NCBI GenBank assembly: GCA_021107685.1
Contig: JAIOSH010000594.1
Location: forward strand, 1-15,443
DNA length: 15,443 nt
Direction: 5' to 3'
Source: Bacteroidales bacterium
GTDB lineage: Bacteria > Bacteroidota > Bacteroidia > Bacteroidales > SMBSF39
The notes beneath the pieces were generated by a model that saw only the letters and a program-made list of their open reading frames with translations, had not been told where the DNA came from and did no database searches. Of the stretch, positions 15,287 through 15,443 are shown piece by piece (position 1 is the stretch's first letter; every line of letters begins with the position of its first letter). The position numbers and the translations under genes are program-made.

Positions 15287-15443
15287 ATGGCTAATAATTC
15301 GTCAGGTTTTTTTCCAACATCAATTACAAAAAAACAGGCAAAGGATGCCGGAATGGCTGTTACTTTGATTTTACTGATAATTGGTTTCTTCACGGGAAAT
15401 GATATCTTTTACAAGATAGCAATCCCTGTTTTAATAATAGACA
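15287..15443 (+). CDS. SxtJ-type small membrane protein (partial, 3' end outside window)
   Basis: An open frame begins at the ATG at 15287-15289 and runs off the window edge after 52 codons. It starts with a polar segment (ANNSSGFFPTSITKKQAKDAG), then a hydrophobic helix (about residues 23-36), a short GNDIFYK turn and a second hydrophobic stretch. The KQAKDAG-hydrophobic-FTGNDIFYKIAIPVL pattern resembles SxtJ-family membrane proteins, which in Bacteroidota are often followed by a tiny DUF5989 protein and a carbamoyltransferase. The assignment rests on memory of the family and on a fragment, so it is moderate; that this is a real gene is more certain, given the promoter in front. Confidence 0.7.
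   Translation, partial: MANNSSGFFPTSITKKQAKDAGMAVTLILLIIGFFTGNDIFYKIAIPVLIID

Overview
The window looks like the chromosome of an AT-rich member of the Bacteroidota. Three things point there: type IX secretion/gliding genes (porU, porP/sprF, gldJ) that are restricted to this phylum; the gldJ next to murF, close to porU, an order that I recall from Flavobacterium; and promoter-like sites of the Bacteroidota form (TTG, about 20 nt, TAnnTTTG) rather than E. coli-type -35/-10 boxes. No rRNA, tRNA, CRISPR array or intact transposase was seen. The genus cannot be fixed from this sequence.

Layout. (1) Positions 10-1647, minus strand: a protein made of two copies of a Cys-rich zinc-ribbon module, then a secreted protein joining an SH3-like segment to a TonB C-terminal domain. 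(2) 1648-1932: a non-coding stretch full of AT-rich dyads. (3) 1933-5242, minus strand, read in the order exbB, exbD, tonB, folC: a proton-driven energy-transduction system for the outer membrane followed by a folate enzyme whose start overlaps the tonB stop. A good promoter lies in front of tonB. (4) 5360-7716, minus strand: murF then anmK, 2 nt apart, pairing peptidoglycan precursor synthesis with cell-wall sugar recycling. (5) 7717-8052: a gene-free stretch with a 143-bp imperfect palindromic repeat and a strong intrinsic terminator for gldJ. (6) 8053-10557, minus strand: porP/sprF then gldJ. (7) 10656-14453, plus strand: porU, the sortase of the type IX system, divergent from porP. (8) 14454-15286: a debris-like accessory stretch with an internally deleted ATPase pseudogene. 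(9) 15287 to the edge: the start of a small SxtJ-type membrane protein, cut by the window end.

How the genes fit together. PorP/SprF, GldJ and PorU belong to the machinery that moves proteins with a C-terminal sorting domain across the outer membrane and anchors them there; GldJ suggests the gliding branch of the system. ExbB/ExbD/TonB use the proton gradient to drive outer-membrane receptors. MurF and AnmK act on peptidoglycan. So most of the window is conserved cell-envelope biology. I found no convincing new multi-gene system. The parts that deserve a second look are the duplicated zinc-ribbon protein, the SH3-TonB fusion, the non-coding dyads, the palindromic repeat and the decayed ATPase.
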